From Smittia aterrima (lineage: Eukaryota > Arthropoda > Insecta > Diptera > Chironomidae): a stretch of DNA of 64,000 nucleotides. This document shows positions 26,761-40,149 of the stretch, piece by piece (position 1 is the stretch's first letter; each line of letters starts with the position of its first letter). The stretch lies in the NCBI GenBank assembly GCA_033063855.1, contig CP093830.1, positions 10,664,854 through 10,728,853 on the forward strand. Reading direction: 5' to 3'. Under the pieces are notes generated by a model, which made no database searches, was not told where the DNA came from, and saw only the letters and a program-made list of their open reading frames with translations. The translations under genes and the position numbers were made by a program.

Positions 26761-29700
26761 CAAACACCCGGGTTCGTCGCTGGCGTTTGGACTACGTTCC
26801 AAGCCTGGCTTCGAACCCTGGCAAATCAAGACAGCCATTAAATTACGATGCTCGACATCATCAAACAGTTGTTTAGTTAGCTGTTGCTGCCCACTTCAAC
26901 ACGATGATTGACAAAACCACAAGCGATTCTCCTCGTGGCTTCATAATCATCATCGCAGTGCATTAACGCCAAGAGGAATTATTCCAGATGATAACAGTGG
27001 ACGACGACAATGGCGAAAGCTAATTAAAGAATAACAATAACCGAAATATGAAAGAGCACACACCGCGCAGCAGCGAGTCCTGTAGAGTGTAAAGCGAGAT
27101 GAATATAAATTGTGGGAAGACGAAAAAAAAGGGGATAATAACATGCACAGACATTTTTTTAATGATAATTAATTATGCAATAGTAGTGTTCGTTGCTAAA
27201 CAGCAGCGACAGAAGCCAAAGAAAGGGCTCAACACGGTCTGCTTCGAAGCAACTTCTCGCGCTCGTAAATCGCGGTTCTCCTAGACACATCCGCGACCCA
27301 AACACAGAAATTACAATGAATTTCAATTAAACAAGTTAAGCGAGCTCTGGAGAGAGAAAAACTTTCGTGAATAAGAAAAGAAAACTTTGCAGTGTTATTT
27401 TTAATTCTCACAATTTGTCGGTGTAAGTGTTGACTAAACAAAATGAGATAACCACTTTTTTATAGATGTAAATTAAATGGGACATTAATTGAAAAAAAGA
27501 AGAAAAATCCGAGAGTGATTTGAGCGCAGAATAAAACGACGACAAAGTGATATTAATAAACATTGAATGTTTTATAACAAGACGAAGATGAAGAGGAAGA
27601 AGAAATTGATAGAAAAGTTTTCATTCGCCATGCACCGAAAGCTTCCGTTGATCGTACTCATTTAAGTTTTAATCACTCTCCACACTCAACATTTCAAACA
27701 CAAAAAATACACAAAACAAAAAAAGTTTAGATAGAATGCATTGAAGCGCACACGAGTCATCAGCACAGGACGACTCATGTCATCATGTTACGCTGTGCGA
27801 CGAAAAATTAAAATGCATTTCAATTAAAAGCTAACGACAACAGAAACTACAACTAAATAAACATGTAGATTGAGATGAGACAAACTAAGAAACTTTTCCC
27901 CCTCGAAACGACTCTCGAGCATTCTGTCCGAGAGCGATGAGGAAAAAAATTAAAAGTAATTAAAGTGTCTTAACTACAGGAAAACTATGAACATTTTAAG
28001 CAACAAAAGAAGTATAATTAATTAAATTAAAAGACAAACAGCAATGACGAGAGATGGAAGAGAATGCGGGAAGCGTTGACAGTGCAAATTGTTTTTTGTT
28101 TCTCTCTCTAAACCGAGACGTTTTGGAGTTTCCGGAACTCACTCGCAATATCCTTTCGTCGTCATCATCAGCATTAATCTTCTGTTGCACCGAGAGAAGA
28201 AGAAAAAAACAGCCGGAACAAGATGAGAGAAGGAAACTTTTCTTTGGTTCTTTTAATTAAAAAGCAGTGAAGAATATTTATTATTTTATTTCGTATTTCG
28301 TCTCTCCCTTGAGCCTCGTAAACATGGACAACTCTGACAGATATTAAAATAATCAACCCGACTCATGATGCTATCCAACTGTTCAACATGGCAAATGGAA
28401 AAATGTATGTAAATGATTTTTTTTTATATGACTCGAAGCTACAACCGGGGCATCAGCACATTGTAAGCTGCCGAGATATGTTGAACAAGATTACCAGCCC
28501 GAAAGACATCCGCATTGGAAAAACAACATTTTAACACCTTAATTAATTAAATTATCGCAATTACAATTGTAATAAAATCCAATCAGAGTTGAACAATGCA
28601 GAGAAAGCTTCTTGACGAGCTTAATGGAAGTTTGCAATCTTTGATAAGTTTACATCTCACGAGAGCTCTCGTTATTTTTCATGGAACTCAAACTTTACTT
28701 CAAAAAGTTTTCACTTAAAAATCTCTGACCTAATTTCACGAAAAAAAAAATTCTTTTTTGTTGGTTTTCACGTTGAAAGCTCTGAAAAGAAAGTTCGGTC
28801 TGAAGATCCATTGGGTAAACAGAATCCTGTGCTTCCACTTTCGAAACACCACAAAGAAGAAAATCATCTTTTTTATCATCTCGCTCGTCTCGCTCAGTGA
28901 TGATTGATGAATTATTAATTTTATTAAATTTTCCACGCGTCTCCGGAGAAATATTTTTTCTGAAATTATTTCAATTTTGCTTCTCTCGCTCCGCATTATC
29001 TAACGACTTTCTGTCACTCTTCGACGCTTTGTGAGCGACTAGCTATTATTATCTTTCTGTTTTTTCTTTTGGCTTGGCCTCGTGGCAAGAATGAAGAAGA
29101 GAACTTCGAAAATTTTCAGTCGCCTTCTATCGACAAACCAATTTTCAGTCCCATCACATCGGAGAGTCAGTCGTTGGGTGGGAAAATTTGCCAAACTCTA
29201 CGAGGCTTAAGTCTTTCTTTGTTATTGAAATGAGAATCTTGACGCCTATCAAGTTTTAAGCGACAACTTCCTGTCTCTCTCTTACTCTCTCTCTTCTGTA
29301 AAAGAAATTTGTTTTGAACAGAACGCAGAGATGTGAATTGCGGAGCATTTAATTAACGTTGCCATACATGAAAGTCAGTCTCAGAACAGATTAAGTGTAA
29401 TTATAATGTTGCGTAATTTGAAAGAGTTGAAATCTGTTTAAGAAGATGAGAGAGTCAACACTCGCACCTCCTTTCGGTTGATTCAATGTAAATCTTGTAG
29501 ATTAGTGTGAAGAGAGTTTTGGGAAATACTTAAATTTGTAATTTTGCTTACAAAACAAAACACGATAACAAAGAACTGGCCCTAGACATAAAAAAAACGT
29601 AAAAAAGAAATAAATGAACTTTAAACGGGTGTCATAAATAGTTTTAACATTAAATTAGTTTAAAAGCATGTTCATTAAATTGACATCACGAGAACACATT

Positions 29701-32700
29701 AAAGCTTCCACTTTACTTTTAAACGACTCACAACTTTGCTCAGCGAAGTCGAGTGAACATTTTTCCTTCGCCAATTTCAATTTCAGTTTTATTTTTCTTC
29801 TTGTCTCTTTGGAAAAACAATAATTTCTGTCTCGAACGGACATTGAACGTCTCGGAAGATGAAAAAAGTTTTCATTTTTACGTCGTTTTCTATCAATTTT
29901 AATAGCTTTCGAAGGAATCATAAACTGTAAAGATATTTTTGTGAATAAAATGAAAAACTGTTAATGTCTTCGTTGGAATCTTAAAACGTGCTCAAAGTTA
30001 ACAAAATAAAAAAAGATGAAATTGCATTCTCGACGAGTAAGAAAATATAAACAAAATGTATTTACGAGTGTGGGAGGAAGCAAAACTTGACGAATGAATT
30101 GAATTTTATAAAAACACAAAAAGTTTCTTTAACAACAAAAACAACTTTTCTCGTTTGAAAATTACACAAAAAAAAAGTTTCTTTATTTCCGGTTCGTTCG
30201 ATTGAAAGTCAATTTGATTCGTCCACATTTAAAAATGTTTTAACATAATAGAATAGCAAAGATGAAAACATTTGTAAGCGTGCAACCGATTAAAGGTTAA
30301 ACATGAGATTTTATTCCATTAATTCCACTTAAGAATGTAAAAAGTTATAAATAAAAGCAAGAAAACTTAGAGAAATTTTTACACAACGAACTGTAACACA
30401 AAATGAAGATGAAGTTTAAGGTTAAATAAATCGCGAGTGAAAGAAAAAAAAATCACATAAAGTTAAGAATGTCGATTAATGTAACATGAAAAATTGAGAA
30501 AAAAAAATTGTGTAAAATTTTGAACATTATGGCTTGACCCTGATTTCATTAATCTGAGTCTTCCAGACCTGGTTCTATATGATCTTCAACATAAAAGGTA
30601 AACTCAAGCACACAATCGGAGCCAAAACAAAACACTCGACGATTCATTAGTTTAGTTAACAGACAAGACGTTTTTCCTTTTCATTTTCCAAATGATGAAA
30701 AAACAAACGGAAATCTCCGCATCAAATAGGTTGTGAATTAATGAAAAGCGAGGAAGATGAAAACTGAAAGATTAAATTCTCCACATTCTCCTGCTCGTCA
30801 AACGAAATTTAGTTTTCCACTTCAAAGAAATGCTTTTTTCTCTTTCTTTTGTTGCGAAAAAGAAAGTAAAAGAATCATTAAGATATCATGATGACGTAAT
30901 AAGTAAAATCAGGAAATCAATAAACGGCAGAAAGTATTTTATACGAAAATGTTTTTCACGTCCCTTTCCCTAACCCTTCAAAGAAAAGCTTACTCCCTCA
31001 CATTATCCCCAAGAACAACAACAACTCATTACACAATTTTCACCGTTTAATGTAGGGACAATCGTTGCGTGAAACTTTTTGGAGAAAACTGTCTTTTGTG
31101 AATTGAAAGACTCTTCCTCTCTCTCTCTCTCGTTCATATGCCATAAAGCTCTATGAGAAGAGTGAAGTGCGTTATTTGATAAAAAAAAAAGTAGAACATG
31201 AAAGAAAGCAAAGGAAACAAGGTCGTAAAGTTTGATAAGTCGTGTCTGATGAAGTAAGATGATTCAATGCACTTTTGTTGGTGATAAGGAGACCTCGTTC
31301 GAATATTTTCAATTCTCATGAGAGGGATCGAGGTATGAGAACGGTCCCTGGATACTTAGATATTTGAAGAAAATAAATTGAATTCGCTTGAAGCGTCAAA
31401 AACATTTATTTTGCTCACAGAGAGGAATTTATGTTCAATCAAGTAAATTACACGATTCGAAAAATATTTTTATGATCTCAACTCTTCTCTGACAAATTCT
31501 CGCAATAAATTTTATTTTCCAAATTCAGTCTCAAAACCTTTTTATTCTTCTTCTCTCACGATCGAGAAAAGCAAAGCTCAAAGAGTAAAACTATTGCACT
31601 AAACCAACACAGAGAGCATTACTATTTCTAGATAATAATAATTTTACGACACGAAAGAAAAAAAAACATAAAAACAATGTGAAGCATGGATTCTAGGCTA
31701 TAAAATTGATGAAACATATATTTATATGACTAATAAAATGTTTTATAATTGTAAATATCTAAGAAAAGGAAAATCAAAAGAAGAACTTCCTAACGAACTT
31801 CACAAGCGACGGAAGTTAACGTCGTCGAAGGGAAAGTCGTCCTGCCAAAAAAAAAAGGGGAAAATAAATCTGCCAATAGAATCTCGAATAACAAGACGAG
31901 CACTCGTGCAAAGCTCATCGATTAGATTGAGATTGCAAGCTTGTAAAACACTCACTTGAAACCTTCCAATTCAAATTCGATGTAAAAAAAACCCGACACT
32001 TGAATCAATTAAATGATTTTGTAACATAAATAAAATCCGTTGTTAGTTAAAACAATTTTATTGATGATGAATTGAAAGATTCAACGCAAAAATGACGAGA
32101 AGAGTGAAAAGGAGGAAAACAAAGTTTTTCTTTTCGGTTATGTGAAATATTTATAAATAAATAAGAAAACAAAGAAATCACTGGAGAAAACACCATATAA
32201 CATAAAAGTAAAAGTAATAAAGAAGTCGTTGCAGCACCTGCACTATAATTTATAGATAATTGCAGAAGCGCAGATGGGAATAAGATCAAAATGAATTGAA
32301 GAAAAAAAAATGAGAATTCAATCAAAAATAACTTTTTCTGTCATGCGGCCGAAGCAGTTCAGAGCGGCTTGATGCGACTTAGAGTAGACACAAGCTTAGA
32401 TAATCGACTTCCGGTCTGGACTGACTCGTCCCTTAAATTGTGAAACTATCTAAAGATTTACTAATGAAAAAAAAACATAAATATTAAGCCATTTATACAC
32501 ACACACACACGCATATAGTGAATGAACACGGGGCGAAAAGAATAACGTGAAAGTAACATAAATTATGTTTAAACATTAACTGAAAAAAAAACCTAGAATT
32601 GTATAAAGTGAATTGAGAAATTATTGACATAAACATAATTATTAATAAATGTTATGCGTTATTAACAAATTATAAATCGATTGTTTTATTCCGTTTAGAA

Positions 32701-32708
32701 TTATTAAT
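26761..32708. other. AT-rich non-coding DNA: nAChR 3' UTR and intergenic region
   Basis: No coding frame with family or structural features. Several AATAAA signals occur, including near 32028, but the true poly(A) site of the receptor gene cannot be chosen. A short (AC)7 tract lies at 32497-32510. The region ends where the DM4/12 gene on the other strand stops, so the two genes converge. Confidence 0.5.
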
Positions 32709-33496
32709 TTACATGAAGCTTTTCAGGGGCTTTGAATATTCTCCTAATGCCAATTTGATGAGCGAGAAACCGCATCTTGGATATGTGGTGTGGCAATCTG
32801 TCGTGCCTCGCTTGCCATTTCGATAAGCTTCGTCGTAAATCATGAGGTCTTCGGGTTCAAATGGTAAAACCTTTGATTTAGGGAATGAGAAGACAGTTCG
32901 AATGAGTTCAGCGATGAGATGCTTTCCTCTTTTTCCGAATGTTCCTGGAGCTTCACAGAGAGCACGAAGAATACATTCGCGACCGTCGTAGCCCATACTG
33001 AAGAGGAGAAAGGAAGAGATTAAATCTGAATCTATAATTGGATAATCTCAGCAAAATTACTCTTTCATCACCACTTCCAATCGATTGAACAAATCTCTTC
33101 GATGACGACGTTGTAGCATTGGCTTCGTTTCAATCGAACGCTTAGCGAGTGTGCTCAACACATCGACTTTAAAATAAGAAGTGTTGGTTGGAAGTTCATA
33201 AGCAAAACCCCAATTCAGTCCCCAACTACACAAGATGGAGACAAAGGATAAAGTCACTGATAATCTCTTCATTTAAAATCATCTCACCTGAACAAAGAGA
33301 AGTTTGGATTTCCATAAACTCCAATCGTCATGCAAACAGCCACAGAGAAACTCGATCCCGATGGAAAAACCAAATAACGTTTCCGACGAGATAAAACTTT
33401 TTCATCACTTTTCAACTGCATTGAGTTCTCATCAGATGAATTATTATGAATGAAACTTATCAATAGCATGGCGAACAAAAGATTCGCCGCTTTCAT
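32709..33496 (-). CDS. DM4/12 domain secreted protein (copy 1), three exons
   Basis: Exons (minus strand order): 33288-33496, 33061-33225, 32709-32997; 220 aa, phases consistent. I chose the ATG at 33494-33496 because it opens a hydrophobic signal peptide (MKAANLLFAMLLISFIHNN); an upstream in-frame extension is not signal-like. Next come a furin-like site RRKR (residues 37-40), the family block FPSGSSFSVAVCMTIGVYGN followed by FSWGLNWGFAYELP, a second basic site (RRHRR) just before DLFNRLE, and the C-terminal DM4/12 domain (from MGYDGRECILRALCEAPG to YPRCGFSL) with its cysteines. DM4/12 (PF07841) is an insect family of unknown function. This copy lacks the His-rich insert of its three relatives here. 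It lies about 570 bp downstream of copy 2 on the same strand. Confidence 0.88.
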
Positions 33497-34069
33497 CCTG
33501 CACCCGACAACTCTCTCTTCAATTATAAGTGGATAAATAATTCCAGTGGAAGTGCTTTTGAAAAGAAAGCCCTTCAAAAAGTGGTTTAATTGCCTGAGTG
33601 CTCTGTAATGGTCTTTTCAATTTCAGAATTTTTTCTTCTTCAAATCATTGCAATCTCAACAAGAATCTCGACAACTCTTCTCCTCGAATGCTCGATGCCA
33701 CTTCGAACGAAACGTTAAAAATACCGAAACTTATTGAGCGCATGAAAGCCTCTTTTATTTCAAGAGATCGAGATAGGAACTGAACGCTTTTTCTCCGGAA
33801 TGAACTGATACGAAAATAATTGGAAAACACTTGCTTGCGAGTTGGAGTGTGTTAAGTTTGTCTTCGCGATAAGGTAAACGGAGAGGAAGAAAAGCAAACA
33901 ACGGGAAGTCTATGAGTGTAAGTCGAGAAGAAATTAATGCATAAATAAGTTAGTAGCATTGACAACTCGATAATGAAGAAAGTAAACAGAACTTTTCAGC
34001 ACACAGACAGTTGAGAGAGTAGAAGATTGAGAGCTTCTTAAGAATCTTCGTTGATGTATTTTAATTTTA

Positions 34070-35032
34070 TTAAATGTTAAGCGAATATTTTCCTAGAGCA
34101 AGCATCACAAGAGAAAAGCCACACCTTGGATAGCTTCTGTCGCAATTAACCTTATTTCGTCCTTTTCGATGTGCTTCGTCGTAGATCAATAGCTCGGGAT
34201 GTTCAAAGGGCAACACTTTTGACTTGGGAAAGCTAAAGACTGTTTTGATAAGCTCTTGAACCATCGTTCTCTGTTTCTTGTCGAAGATTTGAGGAGTCTC
34301 ACAAAGCGCCTGAAGAATGCAATCTCGACCATGATAACCCATCCTAAAAGCAAATTGAAAATCAATTCGTGTCAATCTACGATAAGGTCGACGGTCAATT
34401 ACTTGTCGATGACGCTCTCAATGTTTCGATAGATGTCTCGTCGATATCGTCGTTGAATCATTGGCTTTGTCTCGTACTTCGGTTGGTAGTAGACGTGAAA
34501 CTTTCGACGAGATGCTGATGTGTCCATGCCGCTTGAGGATGGCGCTGACGGAGCTGAATCATGATGATCATGATCATGATGGTCATGATAATGGTCATGA
34601 CTGTGATCTGGAATGAAGATGTGTGGCTCCTCTGTCGTCGTTGTTGGTGGTGGTGGAGGCTCTGTGATGGGAGGAAGATCAGGTCCAAATGCATCCAAAA
34701 TGAAAGGAGACTGAAGATGTTCAACGGGCGGATGAGTAAAGTAAGTCGAGTTTGATGGAAGATTGTAAGCAAATCCGTAATTCAACGCCCAACTAAACAT
34801 CGAGAAATTTGGATTCCCGTAGACTCCGACAGTCTGAAGAGGAAAACATGATAATTGTAATTTCCTTTAGCGATTGTTCGGTGCTTAACTTTACCATGCA
34901 AGTTGCGACGGAAAACGATGAACCCACAGGGAAGATGACGAAGCGTTTTCTTCTTGATAACACTCTTTGCTGGTCTGTAGAAAGCGACACGTCGATAATC
35001 ATCATCACAAGGCAGATTGGTAAAGCTTTCAT
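34070..35032 (-). CDS. DM4/12 domain secreted protein with Pro/Thr and His/Asp tracts (copy 2)
   Basis: Exons (minus strand order): 34895-35032, 34403-34833, 34070-34343; 280 aa. The ATG at 35030-35032 begins a signal peptide (MKALPICLVMMIIDVSLS); the upstream frame is only a translated (AG)n microsatellite. A furin-like RRKR is at residues 27-30, then FPVGSSFSVATCMTVGVYGN and ALNYGFAYNLP. Exon 2 carries an insert: a Pro/Thr run (about 103-113, PPPPPTTTT) and a His/Asp run (122-138) that could bind metal ions. A second basic site (RRYRR) precedes DIYRNIESVIDK, and the last exon holds the DM4/12 domain (GRDCILQALCE, SYPRCGFSL). It lies next to copy 1 and shares its three-exon structure, so the two are tandem duplicates. 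Function unknown. Confidence 0.88.
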
Positions 35033-37427
35033 GTTGTCACTAATGCAAAAGGAGAGGGAGAGAGAGAGAGAGATAGATGAAGCCGTTATGACACTAATAA
35101 TAATTGACTTGGGGGCCGAAAGGGCGAAGGGATTTGTTGGCATCGTATTTGTAAAGCTAAGGTTGTCGTCATGACTCATCGCAAGAACACTGTTGCGGTG
35201 AAATTCAATTACGTTCGATACAATGTAGCAGCGTTAGAAATTGAAAATTGTTTGGCTGAGTCCGCAGAGTCGACACAAAAAGAAAAAGCGAGACATGGAA
35301 GAATTGAAAACATTTTATTCCGTCTCGCAACAAAAAAAAAGAAGAAGAAAAACAGGGCAAATTGAATTTGTTGTAAGTCGTTGTGGAAATAATCAATTCG
35401 TTGTAACAGAAGAAATAATGGCAAACTATCCGTAAAAGCACTTTATAGCGATATCAACAAAATTAAAAGTTTTCCACAACATCTTGCTCACTCCCTTGGA
35501 GACGATAAGGAAGAAGATGACAAATCGCAACAAAATAAACAGAAGGAAAGCTTCCTCTTTCTCTCGTTCCCGGAGAAATGTTGAAAACTCTATTAACTAC
35601 TTACATAATTTATCTTATCGAGCTCGACTTTTTCTACTTCTCGTAAAGTTTTCTTGATTATTTGCCTCCCCTTGCTCTTAACTTCGTCTTCTTCCACTCA
35701 GCACGGAGATGACCCAAAGTGAAGCTTTGATGGACAGGAAAATCACTGACAGACGCAAGGAAAAAAAAACTTTCTGTTTATGAAAATTGATTTTGTTTCT
35801 TAGATCCGCCGACACTCGAGTGATGGACGCAAAGCTGAATTGAATAATTTTCGGTGGAGCATTGAAAGAAAGAAAGAAAGAGAAAATATTAATTAACGCA
35901 GCAGTCGGAGAACAATATTGAAGGTGGGAGAAGCCTCAAGAACATTCCCGGAATTTTCTTTTTCTTTCTTTATATTCAACTTAATTAGCTCAATCAACCA
36001 TGAACGCAAAAAGTGATTTGTACTTAGTTTTGCTGAAAATAATTACTTGAGCTTCACCAACTCGACATCTCATCAATATTCCATCCTTTCTACTTCTTTC
36101 ATTTTCTTTTAAAGTTCATCAAACGTCAGTTTTAATTTGAATGAAGGGTGTGTCGTTCTTTCAGAATAAAATGAGCTCATTTCATTCATTCTCATGATCG
36201 AACGAGTCTGGATTCTAGTTCAACTCTCTCAACGATACCCGATAATTAAGCCAACGCTACTTCTCTTACAGTTCATGCTCCACTTCGAATCGATTCCAGT
36301 TAATTTTCTCCTCTCCATCTTCAAAGTGCTAATGAAATTCTTTTGAAGCCATCTAGATCAAACATAACGGATAGATGAACTGAATATTGCTTTTTAGAAC
36401 TTCTGTTAACTTCAAAGTGTTGGTGGTAGATGTGGATATGGAAATCGGGTCAGAAAATGATGACAATGACACGAATTCAATTCGTTGCTATCTGAAATCA
36501 AATTGTTTGACGTCTGAGTTGATTCTTGGTCATGAAAGTCACGAGAAAATTCCTTCAGCAAGGAGAGATGAACAAACGATCAAATCACAAAGTTTCTCGA
36601 AATATTTTCATCTTTTGACGATTTGATTAGGGTTTGTTCGATTATCACGTAGTCATCGAGAGACGAGAGAGAGAGGGGTCGTCAGAAAAAAGTTTTTCTT
36701 TTCGTTTACGTGATAATTGAATAGCCCTTGAAGTGTAATCAACAGCAAAGGTCATTGCCTCTCGCCTAATGACAGTCGTGTTTGACACGGGTCACTAATG
36801 TTATCCATTATGATGCTTAAGGAGCTTAGACATCGAATTGAAATGTTCATGAGACTTGTCATTCAAGCTAATGCTTCAGAACTCTGTCAAAGCTTAGCTT
36901 ATACAAAAGGCAAGTAGGCAAGTGCAACGTCAAGAGCTCAGTTGAAGAAGAGGATGGAAAGGTGATTGAGTAAGAGAAGGAAAGAAAATTGCGCTCGTCA
37001 AGATGAATATCTCGCTCTTTGATTAAAATCTTGTTGGGAAAAACCTTTTCTTGTATATTCCTCGAGATAATCTCGGTGGATATTTCATTTTGCTCGATGT
37101 TTCCTGAGAACATTGAAAACTTTTGCTTCTCCATGTTGAACACAAAGCTTTTGTCGTTCACGGTTTGTCTTTGTCGTCGTCGACGTCTCAGCAAAAGAAA
37201 GAAAGGAAAATTAGAATTTTAAATTTCGTCTTTTCCACTTTGAGTCTTCAGAAGCAGACGCTCTTGCGATGACTGAAATTAAATTTAAAGCTGACATCTC
37301 AAAGTCCATGGTTTCGACACCTTTTGATTATTTAAAAGTAAAACAAAATTTTTCGGTCAATCCTCAAAGCAAATTTAATCCTTTCAACACGATAAAGCAA
37401 ACTGCACACTCGAGGCTGAATAAACAT
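35033..37427. other. Intergenic, nothing recognised
   Basis: I found no supported gene. An (AG)n microsatellite lies just upstream of the DM4/12 gene (about 35051-35073). The remaining open frames are short, lack domains and have no splice partners. Confidence 0.5.
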
Positions 37428-38359
37428 TTACTTGTTCATGCGGAACTTGATGTCGTTGATTCCCTGCATTTGATTTTTCAAGCTGCTATTGTTCGACCAT
37501 GCAGAATTCAAATAACTGTCATCGTCGTCGTGCTCTAAGCGTTTTAACTCTTCTTGGCGTCGATAGGCTTGCGACATCATTTGTTTGCGTTGCGCTTCAC
37601 TGAACACAGGCTCACGACCTGGTGCACCTTCACCGCTCTTTTGCAACTTCACAATGACTTTGCATTTTTCATTCTTTCCAATGAAATCAGCGAGTTTCCG
37701 ATCGGATAACATTTGCTTGCCGGCAAACCACAGCTGTCCTTTGGCTGGCTCAATAACCTCTAAAGCTGCTTGAGTGCCACTTAGGTCTTCGGTGTTTTGA
37801 AATTCATTGCGTATTGTGTCGTGTGGTGGAAGTTGCATTGGGTAGACAATTGTGACTGCGCCTCGAAGCAAATCCAAAGCCTCCTTGATATTTTTTTGAA
37901 CGAGAATTTTGTTTTCGTCAACCAACTTCTTATCAACCATGGCAATTGCGTCTTTGATCGATTTTGTGAGTACTTCTTGCATGCTTGGCAACGGTTGGTG
38001 ACCATTGCGACGTCCAATTGGATCCTTCGTTTGATTAAATCCTCCGGAAGGTACGCACGTCTCCGACCATGAATCGACAAGTTTCAACTCTTCAACCTGC
38101 TCGTCTGTCAATCCAATCATCTCTGGCGGTAACATGCAACCATAGTTAGCGAGTTCTTCCATCTCTGTTGAAGTAATCGAATGAAATATCAGTGGAAAAG
38201 CAAAACTCGATATTACAAACCTGCACAAACTCGTTGAATCTTCAATCTTCCATTGTAAATCATAACGATTTCCTGTGTCAACTTTCCGACATTGATGTCA
38301 ACTGTCGTTTCATAGAGAAACTGACTTGTCTCGCCGCGTTTGAGATGCAACAAAACCAT
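37428..38359 (-). CDS. CFAP298: Cilia- and flagella-associated protein 298 (C21orf59/Kurly homologue)
   Basis: Two exons, 38221-38359 and 37428-38164, give 291 aa, matching the roughly 290 aa of the family. Exon 1 starts MVLLHLKRGETSQFLYETTV and ends RVCA; a 56-nt intron in phase 1 joins it to EMEELANYGCMLPPEMIGLT. Conserved blocks are ALDLLRGAVTIVYPMQLPPH, EDLSGTQAALEVI, the C-terminal REPVFSEAQRKQMM, RRQEELKRLE and DDDDSYLNSAW. CFAP298 is a cytoplasmic factor needed for assembly of outer dynein arms in motile cilia and for planar orientation of cilia. In flies, motile axonemes are limited to sperm and some sensory neurons, so expression there is expected. It lies between DM4/12 genes with no obvious functional link to them. 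Confidence 0.95.
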
Positions 38360-40149
38360 CGTCTCTGATTACAATTTCCAGTTCACAAATCACCAGCAAC
38401 CGTTCAATGGGCAGAAAATCGAGAAATTGCACTTTGTTTGCTTGAGAGTAATAAAGTTGCTGGTCGCTTAGCAACTCATAACAGTTTAAAAAATAAACTT
38501 CGCCATGGTTACTCGAAAGAACATTTTTTTCCATTTTTAGTTTTGTTACCTGAGCCGGAAAACTGAGAAATGTTGCAAAGTTTCCTCTTGAGAGATTTTC
38601 AGGCTGCGAATCGTAATTTGAGTCGAGCCGAGTAGACGAAGCAATAAAAGTCATTCGTCGTCGTAAACGAGACACACCGAAAAGCCTTCAGATTAATTGC
38701 CGACAGATTTTTCCAACCTGGCAGAATGAAAAGTTGTTCTCGGGTCGTGTGTGACAGGAAGTTACGACAACACTTCTCACCTTGCTGGCTACATAAAAAA
38801 ACGAATTAAAGCTGTCACACAGAAACATTGTTTTAAAATCAGGCCTCATGACAGTCGAGAGAGAAAGTGAAAATTAATTTCCATATGTCATTTTTCATTT
38901 ACGAGTCGTAAGGGGTAGACGAATGAGGATACTAATATCAAGGACCCTAGAAAGCTTCATTATATTAACTGAAAGTGGAATGTCAAGGCAACAACGATCC
39001 TCGAGAGAACGAGTAAAAAGCTTTTTGTGCTCAACAACGAATCGCTTTATAATGAAATCCGTTTATACTTTTCTTAAGACATTCGAGAAGAAAGCAGCAC
39101 CACAAAGAAAAGAGAAAGAAAAAGCTTTGGAGCTCACGTTGACATGAGAAATTGTAAAGAAGCTTTCGATGCCATTTCGGCTCCTGTTTCTTTCGTTTGA
39201 TGTCGACTGCTTCGTTAGGATGTGAAGAAAACTTTATTACATTAGCTTGAAGCGAAAGTTTGCAGAGTCTCATCGACTTTCAGTAGAAAGCAATTCCAAT
39301 CATTGAAGATGCTTCTTCTTCCTTTTGTTACGCAAATGTTTCGCATTTTTTTTTCAATTTCTTTTCTTTCAAAACATTAACTGGAACGTCAACGAAATTG
39401 GCAGAAAATGACGAATGATGATGGAATTGATTTTTGTCGTTTATCTTTGCCTTTTTTTTCGGTGCTGTGGGAAGTCAATTTCCGTTTCGATTTTCGTCAG
39501 CAGCATGAAGCAATCGGTTAGTCAATTGAGCATAAACATGGGTCTCATTGTTGGCCCAAGACGAAACGAAAGAAGCCTTCGATGAGTGATTTAGAGAAAG
39601 TAATTTGAGGATTATTGACAGTTGAGTGAATGTTCGAGAAACGACTTAGGCGAAGGATCACTCTCGCGACACTCTCTAAGCATTAATCAGATTCGCGGAG
39701 ATGTGATTTCTTTTAACACGATGCGGCTTTGGAAGATCCTTTTTCGATAAATAAGATTGAGGCTTCTTTTTCTATTAAATTAACACTCGACGCATTGAGT
39801 CGAAGCGTTCAAAAGGAAAGTAGGTCAAGGAGTTTGCAAACGACATCAAAACTTTCGAAGATTTATCCAAATTCTTTTTATTGATTTCAAGAGAATTAAT
39901 TTAAGTAGAGCAGCCCATGAATAATTTAAAATTAATTGCCTTGGCATTTGCGAAGTTTTTACATTTCGATGAGATAAGTTATTTCATTTGTCTTATCAAA
40001 TTCAATCAACAAATAAAACTCGAGATATCAAAATCAATCTTTAATCTTATGCAATAATTTTTTTTATTGTTGTGTCATCATTTGAGATGTTTTAGGGGTC
40101 TCGGCTTGGTCTTTTTCATTTATTTTTGATTCGCTTTTCGTTGCTGGAG
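38360..40149. other. Intergenic, nothing recognised
   Basis: This lies between the CFAP298 start (promoter side) and the 3' end of the next DM4/12 gene. No frame here shows domains, a signal peptide or a convincing exon structure. Confidence 0.5.

Noticed and set aside
34561..34755. Met/Ile-rich plus-strand frame
   Set aside because: It is the antisense shadow of the His/Asp codons in DM4/12 copy 2.
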